Source: Zarea fungicola (Eukaryota > Ascomycota > Sordariomycetes > Hypocreales > Cordycipitaceae). From it: a stretch of DNA of 64,000 nucleotides. Every line of letters begins with the position of its first letter. The stretch's first letter is position 1. The stretch lies in contig FWCC01000142.1 in the NCBI GenBank assembly GCA_900169235.1, positions 1 through 64,000 on the forward strand. The letters run 5' to 3'. Shown piece by piece: positions 12,158 to 23,528 of the stretch. The notes beneath the pieces were generated by a model. That model saw nothing but the letters and a program-made list of their open reading frames with translations, did no database searches and was not told where the DNA came from. The position numbers were made by a program, and so were the translations under genes.

Positions 12158-13024
12158 ATACTAGTTATGTATACTAGTAGAGCACACAGGATAGCAGTGA
12201 AGCAGAAAGCAGCTGTCTTTGGATAAGATACCAGTCAGCTGAGCGTAGGAGAGAGCCATACAATCACTGTGACTTACCACTTGACCCGCCGACCATTGTT
12301 CATGGAGAGTTAGAGACTGACTCCAAATAAACACAGCATAGCCACCGATCCAGAGAAATATACACCACTCTAACATGCCTACCGCGGATTGCCAGATGAG
12401 AATCTGGTACCAGCGGGGTATCCTGCGCCTGTTGGTAGACTCCGAACTTAAGAGCCGACAGATTATTTGTTCAGAGGTAGAAACGTATCTAATTCTTGCC
12501 AAGAATACACTCTGTTGTAAGGCCAAGGCAACAGCAGCCATGCCAAGCATTAGGCTGCTATACCATGCGATATGGATTATAGTGAGGGGCACAATCGATA
12601 TGGCTGATACGGCAGGCCAAGAGAACGACCCGACGACAGTGGCACTCATTACCGCACCCTTCTTTCAATCAGCCTTATTCCATACATCCAGGTAGGCTGT
12701 TCTATAAAGTGGAATTCCACTACTTACTATTATAGCAACTTGTGATAGTTGAGCAAGTATAGATCCACTCCAGTCTCTGAAAAGTTGAGCTCATTCTGTT
12801 CCAGAGGGCGCATTAACCATATCATCGATAGCTGTATATGCAATCTCCCAGGCTGCTGTGTGTAGTGGAAAGAGTTTGGCCCAGCCCCGGAATACATAAG
12901 CCTTTATGGTCTGAAAGGGCCAGCCTCTTGGCAATATCATGGTGCGGACTCTTACGAGAATCTCTTTTAACTCCATGGAAGAAGAGAATTTCACTTCTTT
13001 GTGATTTGATATGCTGTTGAACAA
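12158..13024 (-). pseudogene. Multi-pass membrane protein gene with in-frame stop
   Basis: Minus-strand exons resemble a conserved fungal membrane protein. A soluble segment (PRGWPFQTIKAYVFRGWAKL) runs into AAWEIAYTAIDD, then, after an in-frame TGA, into DWSGSILAQLSQVAII. A GTAAGT/AAG intron leads to GAVMSATVVGSFSWPAVSAI and further hydrophobic helices (YSSLMLGMAAVALALQQS, then MLEWCIFLWIGGYAVFIW). A further GTAAGT/AAG intron adds another helix (TAAFCFTAILCALLVYIT) before a last donor. The TGA lies between two well-matched coding segments with the frame unchanged, so it looks like a nonsense mutation (CGA to TGA would fit RIP). The 3' end and true start are unresolved. Function unknown. Confidence 0.55.
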
Positions 13025-13678
13025 TGTTATGCGATAAAGAACTAGTTATATGCTACGTCTGAGTCTTCCTGCGACTGTCGAACGCTAGTAGAGGGTAATG
13101 GGATGATTTCGCTAGCATGACGTGGCAGGGCACTGCCATGCCGACGCCCGGCCGGAGGTACATGCCTATTTTCATGGGCCTATTTATTCTAAACTGCACA
13201 TTTGTGGCGCAGTTGGGCATGTCGACTATGGCCATGGTGGTCGTTGTATATGTACCTGCAACTCTCTTGCGAACCTTCACCATTGATGAAGTTTCTTAGC
13301 GAATAATTTAAAACTTCCGCCATGCCTGCCAGCTACGTGCTTTTCTCTGCAGCCTAATCAGCCTAACCAGCCACGGGCAACCCATGCAACAACACACTGG
13401 GTTACACAGGTGCGCTGTCACTGCAGCATACCTGCAGAATCAGCCCCAAGCAAATAGTATCACAATTGGCCACGTTTCCCATGCTATTTCTATTATTCGT
13501 CTTTTCTGCCTGCAATAAGCCCCAACTGTCACATTTCCCTGCCCATAAAGCCCAACGAACGTCCCGACTGGCTCGCACGGTAGGGAAGTGGTAGGCCAGA
13601 CATCACTACGCGAGAGAGTAGTATCTCCAAACTAATACAGTAGCGTCTATCATTGCACAGAAGGTAAGCTGTATCACA
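13025..13678. other. Intergenic
   Basis: Opposing frames at 13053-13283 (minus) and 13117-13299 (plus) both look weakly plausible, so neither is called. The rest is presumably the promoter of the gene starting at 13679. Confidence 0.4.
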
Positions 13679-14795
13679 ATGGGCTGCAACGCCTCGAGGG
13701 AGTCAAATGACAATGTCCCCCCGCCGCGCAGGCCGCCGCAAGATACTCCACAATCAAACATCGCCATGAACAACGTCCCAAAACGCGACGTCAATCGCAA
13801 AGTCGATGAATATCTGGCATGGCCCGGAAGAGACAATATCGATCCACGGGCTCCGTATCATTTTTCCACAGAAGCGTCGAGCATATTCCCTGACCCGCGG
13901 GCGAAAGCAGAGATGAGCGACTTTGAACAGCGTACTTCCACCATGCTTCGGAGGGGTATGCTGGTTGTGAAATTTGTCAGGATTACAGGCAACGGAGAGG
14001 AGAGACTTTCCCTCGAACGGGACTTATAGGCGGCAGGCGTGGGTTGTTGGTGTTGCTGCAAACCCCTGGCGGGTTGCGGGCGGTTCTGGACGTGGCGCCA
14101 GACAGAGACTCGCCCACTGGGGGGTCTATATCCGACGCCAAGACGCGAACGACCAGGTACAAAACACCAGTCCTTTGCCTGCTTTGCATTTCTTATAATT
14201 AATCTTACTTAGGAGCCCTTGTACATGATTTTCGGTCTGAACTTCCGGGAAGAGTACAAAGGCGAACTCATTCTTGAAGACGTCTGGGGAACACCCGGCA
14301 ACGGCGGCAGTGGGGAGTGGAAGAAGAGAGTCAACAGCAAGGAATTCGAGAAGGTCAACAGCTTTGAAAGCCTGCGAGAGACAACCATGTACTTCAGCCT
14401 AGAAGAATTTGTCCTGATGGGTGAGTCAGAGGTCATCCCCGTAAGACTTCTTTACTAATACTCTGCAACCAGCACAGCTAATTCTACGCCAATTCGTTCG
14501 TAGCCGGGCTTACGGCACACCAGGCGAGATTACGAAACACCGTGGGGACGTATTTTCTCTCTTTCTTGCCAATTGTCATGACTTTGCCAGGAAGGTTATC
14601 GAAAATCTAAAGAGCAAGAAATGGGATGATCCAAACCGGTTGCAACAGCCTTTTCAGTTGGCCAGCGTTGCGGATTACATTGTGGACTGGCTAGCAAGGG
14701 AATACGACGAGGAAGAAACTATGCATTCGGGCCCCATCCGACCGGAGCCGCTGGTTCCATTGGCACCGAGTGCGGTGGCGTTACAAAGCTTTTAA
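13679..14795 (+). CDS. Possibly acylated LRAT/NlpC-like protein (hypothetical)
   Basis: Starts MGCNAS: Gly2 for N-myristoylation and Cys3 for palmitoylation would place it on a membrane. A Pro-rich stretch follows, then a conserved-looking body. The coding path runs from exon 1 (through TSTMLRRG and FVRITGNGE) to a segment holding AHWGVYIRRQDANDQ. An intron (about 14157-14211) leads to EPLYMIFGLNFREEYKGE. A GTGAGT/CAG intron (about 14420-14471) leads to AQLILRQFVRSRAYGTPGE, and then to LANCHDFARKVIENL and the stop at 14793-14795. A His in HWGVYI plus a later Cys in NCHDF is the catalytic signature of circularly permuted papain-like folds (LRAT, PPPDE, NlpC/P60 relatives). The join between exon 1 and the HWGVYI segment is in a different frame, and I found no fully convincing splice, so a frameshift is possible. 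Confidence 0.6.
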
Positions 14796-15637
14796 TTTCG
14801 TGTGCAGTTTCGCTCAAATAGGGAGAGACCTCTACGGGTGTCCCATATCTTGTAGTAGCTTTTTCTTTAACCAACTTGATTACTTTACAACTAGGGACTA
14901 TTCTATATAACTAAGGTGCTAATGAAATAACTAAAAGATAACCGTTATTCTGTTATTTCGTTGTTTCGTTATCCAGTATAGGTCTATTATTTATACATAA
15001 AATTACACAACTTCTAATCTAGACTAGGGACCCTAGCAATCTACCAGGGATCCCTGTCTCGTTTAAAAGCACCATTTTTCGCTAATGTTAAAGGCAATAA
15101 AACAAGCAAACCCTCCTTTATTCTCTTATTTTATTTTGCTGCGTCTATGCTTATTTTAAGAACCCTCCATAGGAGATAGCAGAGGACAACCCTTATAGGA
15201 CTTCTATACCTATCCCTGCATTAAACAACGAGATAAGAGAATGAGCGGTTCTTCTTACTTTATTATCAAGACCTAATAGTTATGAGCCTGGCTTATAACT
15301 TTGCTTTTATGAAAAATATCAAGCAGATTTGCATTAAATGTCTTGCGAAAAAGAACAGTACCGCAAAAACAGGGTGAAAAGCATAAACTGGCTCGGTTCA
15401 TTTACTTTCCTTATTTGCAATATGAGTAGCTTTGGTTGCAGTACTGTAGCTCCGGGTGCTGGGAATAGCCTCAATAGGTAGCTGGCTAGAGAGCGGGCAG
15501 GGCTGGCAGAGCCCACCAACTGTAGGCTTGCTAGCAAGGTCGCTACCTGCAGCAGATTCTTCACTATAGCCACTGTAGCATTCCATGTCAAGTCTAAATA
15601 TACTTTCACTATTCTACAACAAGCTCTAATAGCCAAC
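14796..15637. other. AT-rich intergenic, possible transposon debris
   Basis: Around 14930-14985 there are imperfect repeats of ATAAC/GTTAT and TTTCGTT type, like degenerate transposon ends. The segment nearest 15640 is the 3' flank of the tRNA synthetase gene. No supported gene. Confidence 0.4.
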
Positions 15638-17628
15638 CTACCATCTTTTACAAGCTTTGCTCCCGTAGGCTTTTCCTGTGCCGGTCGGAATCTTAAACAT
15701 GACTACTTTGCCGTCTGGGCCCTTTCCAATCGCCTTATCAACTCGGAAATATCCCTTGCGCTCGACTTGGATAATGTCTCCCTCAATATGCCCCTTACAG
15801 TCCTCACCAACAAAGGCATCTACCACGGTCGCAGTGACTGGGTTTAGACATTTGTCGAGGTCATCCGTCTTGGTGAGGCTGTCCTTTGTGAGTAGGTAGT
15901 CAAACTCCCACAGCTGAGCCGCAAAATGCTGCGTCCCCTCAGCAGCAAGCCAGTGAACCTTTTTCGTCTTTGAGAAGTCGCCTCCGGGCTTGAGCTCAGC
16001 CTCGAGGCTCTCAATGGCCCTATTCGCAGACTTTAGTATGCGCTTAATCACGACATTTCCCCAACCCATGAGGGTAATCTCCTCCCCGTCATGGAATGCT
16101 GCTGCATCGGCTTGCTCAACAAAGACCTTGTTGGCAAAAGTCACCACCCTCATACCAACGTCTGGGTTTTTGGGATGTTTTGCGCGATCCTCTTTCCACG
16201 GCGTCGTGGCGGCTCCCGCAATTGTGACCAAGACTTTGCCCGCCGCGTCAACGGCAGTATGTCTAGGTGCAACAGGATCAATGATTTTCTTGTTCATTGC
16301 CCACAAAATCGTCCAGTCCATGGAGACGACGTTGCGGCTAGGGCCTTGCTTCAGCATAAACTCGCGGAGAGCCTCGACGGTGAGGCCGCGCCGTAGAATG
16401 CCACGCACGGTCGGCATGCGTGGATCGTCCCATCCGTCAACTTTGCCCGTATCGACGACCTTGGCCAGCTTTCTCTTTGACAGGAACGTCTTTATAAAGT
16501 TGATTCTTGCAAAGTCCCAAAGATGAACACGACGGAGGCCGAGAGTTTCGAGGAACCAATAGTATTGCTCATTGCGGTCAGCGTACTCGGTTGTCCGGAG
16601 TGCGTGGGTCACGCCCTCTATGGAGTCTACCAGGGGACAGGCAAAGTCGTAGGTGGGATAGATCTTCCATGCCCGGCCGGTTCTGTGGTGGGGTTGGGGG
16701 CCTTGATCAGCATCCCAGCTAGGAAAACGGTATATGATGGGATCGCGCATGGAGCCGTTTGAGCTATCAAAAAATATACGGGCGCGAATGCAATGCTTCT
16801 TTCCGAGCTCCGTGCCGTCCTTCATCTCTTTGAAGATCGCCAGACTTTCGGCAGCTGGTCGGTCCCTCTGAGCACTGGGGCGGCGCTCGTAGCGGTCCTT
16901 CTTCTGAACTTCAGGATCGGTATCATCGGCGTAGGCGTTTCCATCTGAAATCAGTTTTTGACAGAGCTCGTAAAGACGTTCAAAGTAGTCGCTCGTGTAC
17001 GTCACTCTCTGGGTCTGAATGCCGAGAAGGCCAAGATCGTGGATAATGGAATCTTGAAATTCCTGCTTTTTCTTCTTGGGGTTTGTGTCGTCGAATCGCA
17101 GGATCATAGAGCCGGAGAGTGCATCATGGGCAAAGTAGTCATTCAGGAAAGCTGCCTTGGCATGACCAATATGCAGATAGCCACTGGGACAGTGTTAGCA
17201 ACAGAAACAAAAGTATTGTTTAAAATAGAAGCTCAAACGTACGAGGGCTCGGGAGGGAAACGTGTCACAACACCGCTTTCGGCATCCTGGAGCTTGATAT
17301 TGTAGCGCCCGCCAGGCTGGTCGACGCCAACTCCGGCTGCAGCTTTGACGGGTGTCCTGACACATTGCTGGAGCGCTGGGTATGTGGACTCGAGATGTGT
17401 GAACCACCGAGTCACATGCAAGAATAAATTGCGACGGACAATTCCAAAAGTGATTTTGTTGAGGCGGAGAGCTTTCCAAACCTGCTCGTCAATCTCACTC
17501 AGGGCGTAACCATTGAGAAAGCTCCGCAGTGTCAGGAACTGGTCAAGCTCATGAAGCGCAGGCTCATTAGTCTTGAAATCTGCAGCTTCAAGGCTAGCCA
17601 AGATTTTGACAAGCTTCGGGTTGGCCAT
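15638..17628 (-). CDS. GUS1: Glutamyl-tRNA synthetase, cytosolic (eukaryotic/archaeal type)
   Basis: Charges tRNA-Glu with glutamate. Two exons, 17243-17628 and 15638-17183, joined by a GTACGT/CAG intron of 59 nt, give 643 residues. The splice creates SGYLHIGHAKAA, so the class I HIGH motif (residues 133-136) depends on it. The N terminus (MANPKLVKILAS) is the GST-like interaction region. The body has the conserved RFDDTNP, PTYDFACPLVDSIEGVTHAL and the KMSKR-equivalent LSKRK (about 363-367). GWDDPRMPTVRGILRRG and DPVAPRHTA follow, then the beta-barrel anticodon-binding domain. An upstream ATG in the same frame exists, but MANPK is the likely start. It is flanked by AT-rich deserts, unusual for a housekeeping gene, so it could be a second, accessory copy. 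Confidence 0.93.
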
Positions 17629-20600
17629 TTTTGAGTGTGATGTCGCTTCAATCTCTTGTCGGGACATGCAAGGTCTTGCTGGGCGTTTATATGAAAGGTG
17701 CAGATGCAAGCGGGGTGACTCATGAAAGTGTGTGCATGGGTGTGAGGTTACTCACTGCAGTTCTTCCAACTAGGCTTAGTCGCAGAACATGCACACATTT
17801 GATGTTCCAATGAAACAGAGCAGGCGATGTGGAGTGCAGTGCAGTTTATTTTCTTAGCGTGGAATTACTGCAATTAAGAGAGTGGCAGGAAAGAATTGAC
17901 ATTCCTTTGCATGATGCTCCTTTGATGCCTGCCGACGCAAGACCCTGTGCAGCTTTGGACAAGTATCCCGCCTGTTGTCATCTCACAGCCCATAGAAATA
18001 GCGCATGCATATTCCAACTTGGCAATATCTAGGGTTAACCAAGGCAGAACGCACCCGCACCTTTTATTTTTCTGTGTTCCTTTTGTTCGGCATGTTACTG
18101 AAAGCTTGTGGCGTCTTTGGCCATACTGATTTTATAAAAACGCATAGGAACAAATGTAGTTTAATAATCCAACACTTTCTTTCATTTCTATGCTAATAAT
18201 AGGCAACTATAATAAAGTTTTAGCCGTCTTTATGAACATTTTGATGAATTACATATCTGCAGCTACCGTAACCAGCGTCGCCTCACTTGGTAGATAGTAT
18301 TTATGTATATGTGACTCTGTGCCAACTCAAATCGCGGATTGAAATGTGTTGCACCCTATAACAAACAATAATGGCATAATAATTAATAACTAGTAATACA
18401 ATAAACTTTTTAATATACAAGTGTTATATATAGAATACTGTAGTGGACAAATAATATATATTTCTAATACAATAGCAGATTAGAAGAATACTCGACACCA
18501 CCAGGTAGAACTCCCCTTCGGGCGATGGACTTGCCCCCTAATGTAGCTGAAAGCTGGTCAATGCAAGCATACAGTCGGGGATAAGCCAACATTGGATGTA
18601 GAACGATTAGCCTTATATGTCTTTCATTATGCTGGATTCATATCACTCATATTACGAAGCACTTAACTAGGGTATGTGAGACAATCTCCTACATGCTGCT
18701 TTCCAGCGCTGCCAGGCTGTGGCTCTGACTTTGGCCAGGAACCAATTTGTCATAGCCAGGCCTTCTTCCATAACCGCTCTCGAATTCAAGTCTGCTTTTA
18801 CCATGGCCTGGCCACTGGCGCTGGCAGGGCAAGTCTCGGTCAAGTCCGATAGCGGTCAACTGCTATTGAGACGGCTCCGTGGCCTTCTTATGATGCAGCT
18901 GTCTGCGAAGCACTTTATGTCTCCGTTAGATGCAAATTGACCTGAGTGGTTGGTTTGAATACACACACGACATAAGTTTCCGGGCTGCTGTGTATCGCTT
19001 CCAGCCGTTATGGCTGTTTCTACAATCACAACGATGTTACGATGCATGGGCTGAGAGGTGGGTTTCTCAGCAGGTCTGGAGATGTAGTTTGATGATATTT
19101 AGAATCTAGCTAGTTCTGTAAATCGTAAAAATAGGCGATGCCTTGAACAAATACATCAGTAGCCAAGAGAGATAAAGCTCAGCTCTTGAGATTTGTAAGC
19201 TTTGTGTCGTGTGAGATGCTGCAAGGAGATGAGATAATGAAAGAATATCTATTGCATTTTCATTTCGATTATTAGATTAGACAATATATTATAGCAGAGT
19301 TAAGGAGTTCAGATGAAATTGGAAGTTTAGAGAAGAGATTGTCGAGAAAATTCATACGTTTATAGTATCTTATATTTCTCACTAATAGGGCAGCTATAAA
19401 AACGCTTGGTGACTTTGAACGGGCTAACGATAACTCCTCCGGAGAAATAGAAACAATACAAGCACGTGAGAGTAGACAGTTACTGTATTTAGAACCTGTA
19501 AGCAGCCACTTATAAATCAATTTTCCACAGTTCGGCTAAAACCCAGCATCGATAGTATCTGCGGCAGTTAATAGCCGCTAATGGATTTTAAACCGTGCTT
19601 TTAATTAGTCGACTAGGCAGATCCTATCGCCAAGAGCTTCCTAGTAGCCTTACAAGCCATGCAGACCCTCACTAGCTGTGAAGCCTCTGCAAGCCCTAAA
19701 GTCGCCCATCGGTGTGCCGCACGATTCCCCCTGTCAACCAGACGGCTTTAAGATGTTTAGAACACTAAGATACTAGGGAATAAGAGGGAGTATCCAATGC
19801 GATTTATGAGCTTCCCAAATTTGTATGAGAGGACCTTGTTGAAGTCGTCCGTTTGACATGGGAAAGCGTCCAGCGCAGCAGTATTGGACTCTCAATGTGC
19901 GACTAAGCTCCCAAGCGGCCGTGTTTAAATAGGCCTATTCAGTTGAAAGGGCACCGTGCATTGTCTAGCGATACCCTTTTGGGCATTTTGGCCAGACAGT
20001 GCATTACGGCAGTGGCGACCGCCAATAACTTGGACGCCCTCTGGGCAAGCTAGTTATAGGTGGGATTAGAATTATCCGGGTCAATATATTAACGTCAACT
20101 TGTAAATTACATAGTGGATAGGGCTGAATAAGTTCGTGTACTATTTTAAGTAAAGCCATGTATGCTGCATACTGTTTCGTCGAAGTGTTCCGGACTTTTT
20201 GGGGCGATGCACACGAGCGGGGTGGCTGATCGGGATGCTGACCCGGTAATCGATGTTACGGAAAGCAGCGTATTTATTATCCGACTGAGCCAGGGGTTGA
20301 AAGGAGGAAGTGGGGATAGGTAGGGCTGCGGAGCAATGCGCTCGGTTTCATTTCGTGGAGCATTGAAACCTACTGAAAGCTTTACATGGTTGACACTATT
20401 TTAGATGACAATATTAAGAATTTGTAATTATGTATCAGCCAAAAGTTCGCAAGGTACCAGGGATTCGGGCACTACAACAATGGCTGCCGAATTAAAAATA
20501 CATTTTGATACTCCCCATTGGTGTCTATAAGAATGCGACTGCCTTGAAGAGGAAACAGTCTTTCTTCATCATCTCACTACCTTCCAGCAGTTCACTTCAC

Positions 20601-20652
20601 ATACTACTTTATACCATCTACCATCGTTTACCTTTCGGTTCAATCTATCACA
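17629..20652. other. AT-rich gene desert
   Basis: Three kilobases with no supported gene. 18360-18480 is almost entirely A/T. Short frames have no recognisable motifs. The last 150 bases, with CT-rich tracts before 20653, look like the promoter and leader of the secreted-protein gene. Confidence 0.5.
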
Positions 20653-21126
20653 ATGCAATTCACTCTAGCTACTATTGCCGCCCTCTCAACCTCCTTCATG
20701 CTGGTTTCTGCTATTCCGGCTGAGCAAGTCTTTGCTCGAGCAATCTCATGCGCCAAAGGGGATCCGAAGCTAGTATCAACCAAGGCTCAAATGCGTGAAG
20801 CCATGGGTGATATCAACCCTTCCTTGGTTTACGGCTTCAACCCTCCGAATAATTTCAACGACTATGTGAACTGCCAAGTCTCTAGCGACAACGGAGCTGG
20901 TCAATTTTGCTGCCAGATGACAAAGAGAGGCCAGCATAACGCCGCCATCGCTCTTGTTATGCAAAACAGGGGAGGCCGGTGCCCGTCTACAAATAGAGTT
21001 TTCTCGGGACAGAACATCTTGGACAACATGAATGACCTCCTGTCTAAATGCGCGGCCGACAGCTTTGCGGGCATCAAGGATCTCACCGACTGCATTTCTC
21101 TACATGTTGGTCCGAGGGGGTGCTAG
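20653..21126 (+). CDS. Small secreted cysteine-rich protein
   Basis: Single exon, 157 residues. Signal peptide MQFTLATIAALSTSFMLVSA is followed by a short pro-region and a mature domain with eight cysteines, including one adjacent pair in GQFCCQM. The spacing does not fit hydrophobins (two CC pairs) or CFEM. No known catalytic motif is visible. The ATG lies in a good context (CACAATG) after a CT-rich leader. Secreted effector or surface protein is an inference from size, signal and cysteine content. Confidence 0.78.
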   Translation: MQFTLATIAALSTSFMLVSAIPAEQVFARAISCAKGDPKLVSTKAQMREAMGDINPSLVYGFNPPNNFNDYVNCQVSSDNGAGQFCCQMTKRGQHNAAIALVMQNRGGRCPSTNRVFSGQNILDNMNDLLSKCAADSFAGIKDLTDCISLHVGPRGC

Positions 21127-21516
21127 ATCGGAGCTTTGTAGCCCGATCCAGTCTTTTACCTTTGAACTCTGCTCAAAGTCAATTTATCAGAGGCGGAATA
21201 GAGATTGAAATAAATATTGGAGGCTTAACGGGATATTGAGAGTATTGGGGCTTAGTTGGAAGGTTGATAGTGAATGCAAAGGGTTCAATCTCGTTCAGTC
21301 TTTATCCAGTAGTTTCCGCCTCGGTCAAACTAACTGATGCCAAGGATTTACGCTGGCGTTTCGTGGCGTTTCATGGCTGCATATGGTACACACCACTAGA
21401 AATAACTAAGGAATTAGTGCCACCACACCATCTACAACTTCAACTTTACACAAACACATCAAAAAGAATTGTCAAAAATTGCAAAAAGATCAAACAAAAA
21501 ACATACAACAGCCGGT

Positions 21517-21524
21517 NNNNNNNN
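21517..21524. other. Assembly gap (8 N)
   Basis: Run of eight undetermined bases; true length unknown. Confidence 0.98.
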
Positions 21525-21745
21525 CTGATATCTATGGTCGTATGTGGAAGATTGGGAGGTACTCTGCATTATAAGCGGCGCATGGTCTAACAGTGTGACT
21601 GGGACTACAAACTGCTTCGTTCTTTGCTATAGTGTCGGTAGTGGCCGGTGCTAAAGTGACATGGTCTAGACTCTTTATGCTCATTATATACGAGGCTGAA
21701 ATCGACAATTAATTGACTAGAAAATTATGACTGCAAGGCGAAGCA

Positions 21746-21763
21746 AAAAAAAAAAAAAAAANN
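21746..21763. other. Poly-A run ending in two N
   Basis: A homopolymer of A is followed by two N immediately beside the tRNA gene. Probably an unresolved homopolymer or contig join. Confidence 0.9.
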
Positions 21764-21835
21764 TAGCAATTGCACGTTTCGATCGTGCGACCTCCGGGTT
21801 ATGAGCCCGGCGCGCTTCCACTGCGCCAAATTGCT
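21764..21835 (-). tRNA. tRNA-Met (CAT), elongator type
   Basis: Folds into a full cloverleaf on the minus strand. The acceptor stem AGCAATT pairs with AATTGCT and the discriminator is A. The D-arm is GCGC/GCGC. The anticodon stem CCGGG/CCCGG encloses loop CTCATAA (anticodon CAT), and the T-arm GCACG/CGTGC has loop ATCGAAA. No intron. The A1-T72 pair is not by itself diagnostic, but the anticodon stem lacks the initiator-type run of three G-C pairs in GGG/CCC order at the loop, favouring the elongator form. Confidence 0.9.
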
Positions 21836-21978
21836 TTGATACGACTAAGATAAGAAATCGATATGGGGCTCGTGTTATGATCAGAATATATGGTTTTACA
21901 AAATTAGAATAGGCGAGTTAAAAGTGCCTAATACTAGACAATCATGGAATCTAATAGACAATGGGCGGCAGCCCCAAT

Positions 21979-22505
21979 CTAATCATGACCATTAGAACAC
22001 CTAAATGACTTGCCCTTGGTCCAGTGACCAACAGTCACGTCAAGACAGCCACGCGCGGCGTCATCACCAACGAGGTCTCCCCGGCACTGGTGATCGCTGT
22101 AAATAACACAGTACTGCTGGGGCTGGGCTTCGGAACGGACTTTAATGGAGCTTTAAGAGACACAGTATCGTTAGAGAAATTTGAAGCCCGTCAAGAACCC
22201 GTCTAGGGCCAGACATTTAGAGTCAGCTCGGTGAAGGAAGTAGCTTACCCAACAGTCTTCAGCTCAATGCAGTCGGAAAATCCAAAGTAACGGTTTGGCT
22301 GGGAGTGCAGAGTCTTGCAGTGGCGGTCAGTGTACCGGGTACCCTGCACATGAAAGAAATCAAGAAGAATTAGAAACGCTCTTCAGTTGCTCGCGGTTGT
22401 GTACAGCGAGGCTGCTCGGCTTACATAGTGGTCGCCCTCAGCTGCGGGGACGGTGGCGGCGGTGGCTCCCAGAGCAATGAAAACGGCGGCGTGGAAGATT
22501 TGCAT
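21979..22505 (-). CDS. Small secreted cysteine-rich protein, three exons
   Basis: Exons 22425-22505, 22249-22343 and 21979-22150 (introns GTAAGC/CAG and GTAAGC/AAG, the second with a CTAAC branch site) give 115 residues. It begins MQIFHAAVFIALGATAATVPA, a clear signal peptide. The mature chain of about 95 residues has six cysteines (RHCKTL, SDCIEL, QYCVIY, HQCRGD, RGCLDV, FRCSNG), compatible with three disulphides. Phases match at both joins and the frame ends at TAG. A TATA-like TTTATATAA on the minus strand lies near 22591-22599, about 90 bases upstream. Its exons are too short to stand out as single frames. No family recognised; effector-like. Confidence 0.75.
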
Positions 22506-23528
22506 GGCGACTGACTTTGGAGAGTGTTTACCGATGAAGGAGCGATTGCAAGAGAGGATACAGTACAATCTTGGGTGATCTACGCTCTCTTATATAAATT
22601 CTGGGCTCAGCACCGACGCGATCTTCTGCTCTCTAATATCAACGCATTTAATACGAATTTTTATTGAACCCATGAAATAAACGAGCCTGATGCTATAGAT
22701 GGCTGTGAGGCTGCAACTAGCAAAGTTTAAACAAGGCGGCCGGCAAACGCAACGCTCTATTTTTAACTCGCGGCCCCGGAAGGCTGTGGCTGAAAGCTTG
22801 TTCTAGTTGTCCCCAAAGCCAGGCATGCAAAAACGAACCTGCGTTAAATTTTACTGGTTGATCTCGTATCATTCCCTCTCATTCCAGTCTAGAGCCTGCC
22901 CCAATCTTGCATGACACTTCGGCCTAAAATCTGGGCTTGTTGCGGCTGACGGGGCTAGGGGAACTGACAAGCGATCCAGGCTGGCGCAAGTGCTAGAGGT
23001 CTCGTGCCCACGAGCTACATTCGGTTTAGCAGAATGTAGCTCGCTTTCAATGCGATCAACCTTACTCGCCGCCATTGAAGCGCGCAAGATTCGACTTGGT
23101 GACATCAGTCGGCCTGTCTTCCTGATAGAGATAGGTAATATTGGCCATTGAAGGCTGATACAACGAGGCAGATGACCAAGGACATAATGTAGGAATGTTG
23201 AAAATTTCTTAACAAGACTATATGCTAAACACTGTAAAATGTACATCTGCAGTACCCATGCCAGCCCTGCAGCCCTGCGGAGGCCAGGATTAGTAGAGCC
23301 AGACGAGCCTGGCAACAACGCTGTCAATTCTCGTATAGAGAGCCCTGTCAGTTGGAACCTTCTGGATTTACTTAGCGCCTCTCCGCCCCGTGTCATCAGT
23401 GTCAATCCGAATCAGGCTGCATCGCTGCAACATACACCAGCACCGGCGTACAATTTTCGTGTATTGCCATGGTGTCAAACCAAGGGGCACCAGCTGCTCA
23501 GCTTGCATTTAGTCGTATCGAGAGTCGT
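22506..23528. other. Intergenic
   Basis: Promoter side of the secreted-protein gene plus the 3' flank of the transcription factor. A 178-codon minus-strand frame (22869-23405) shows no domain signature. Confidence 0.4.

Noticed and set aside
13053..13299. Overlapping frames on both strands, one with hydrophobic segments
   Set aside because: Both are short and mutually exclusive, and neither connects to a neighbouring exon.
15990..16526. 178-codon plus-strand frame
   Set aside because: Opposite strand of the glutamyl-tRNA synthetase gene.
22869..23405. 178-codon minus-strand frame downstream of a C6 regulator
   Set aside because: No recognisable domain, basic/Ser-rich composition typical of random frames, and no splice link to the regulator, which already ends at 23529.
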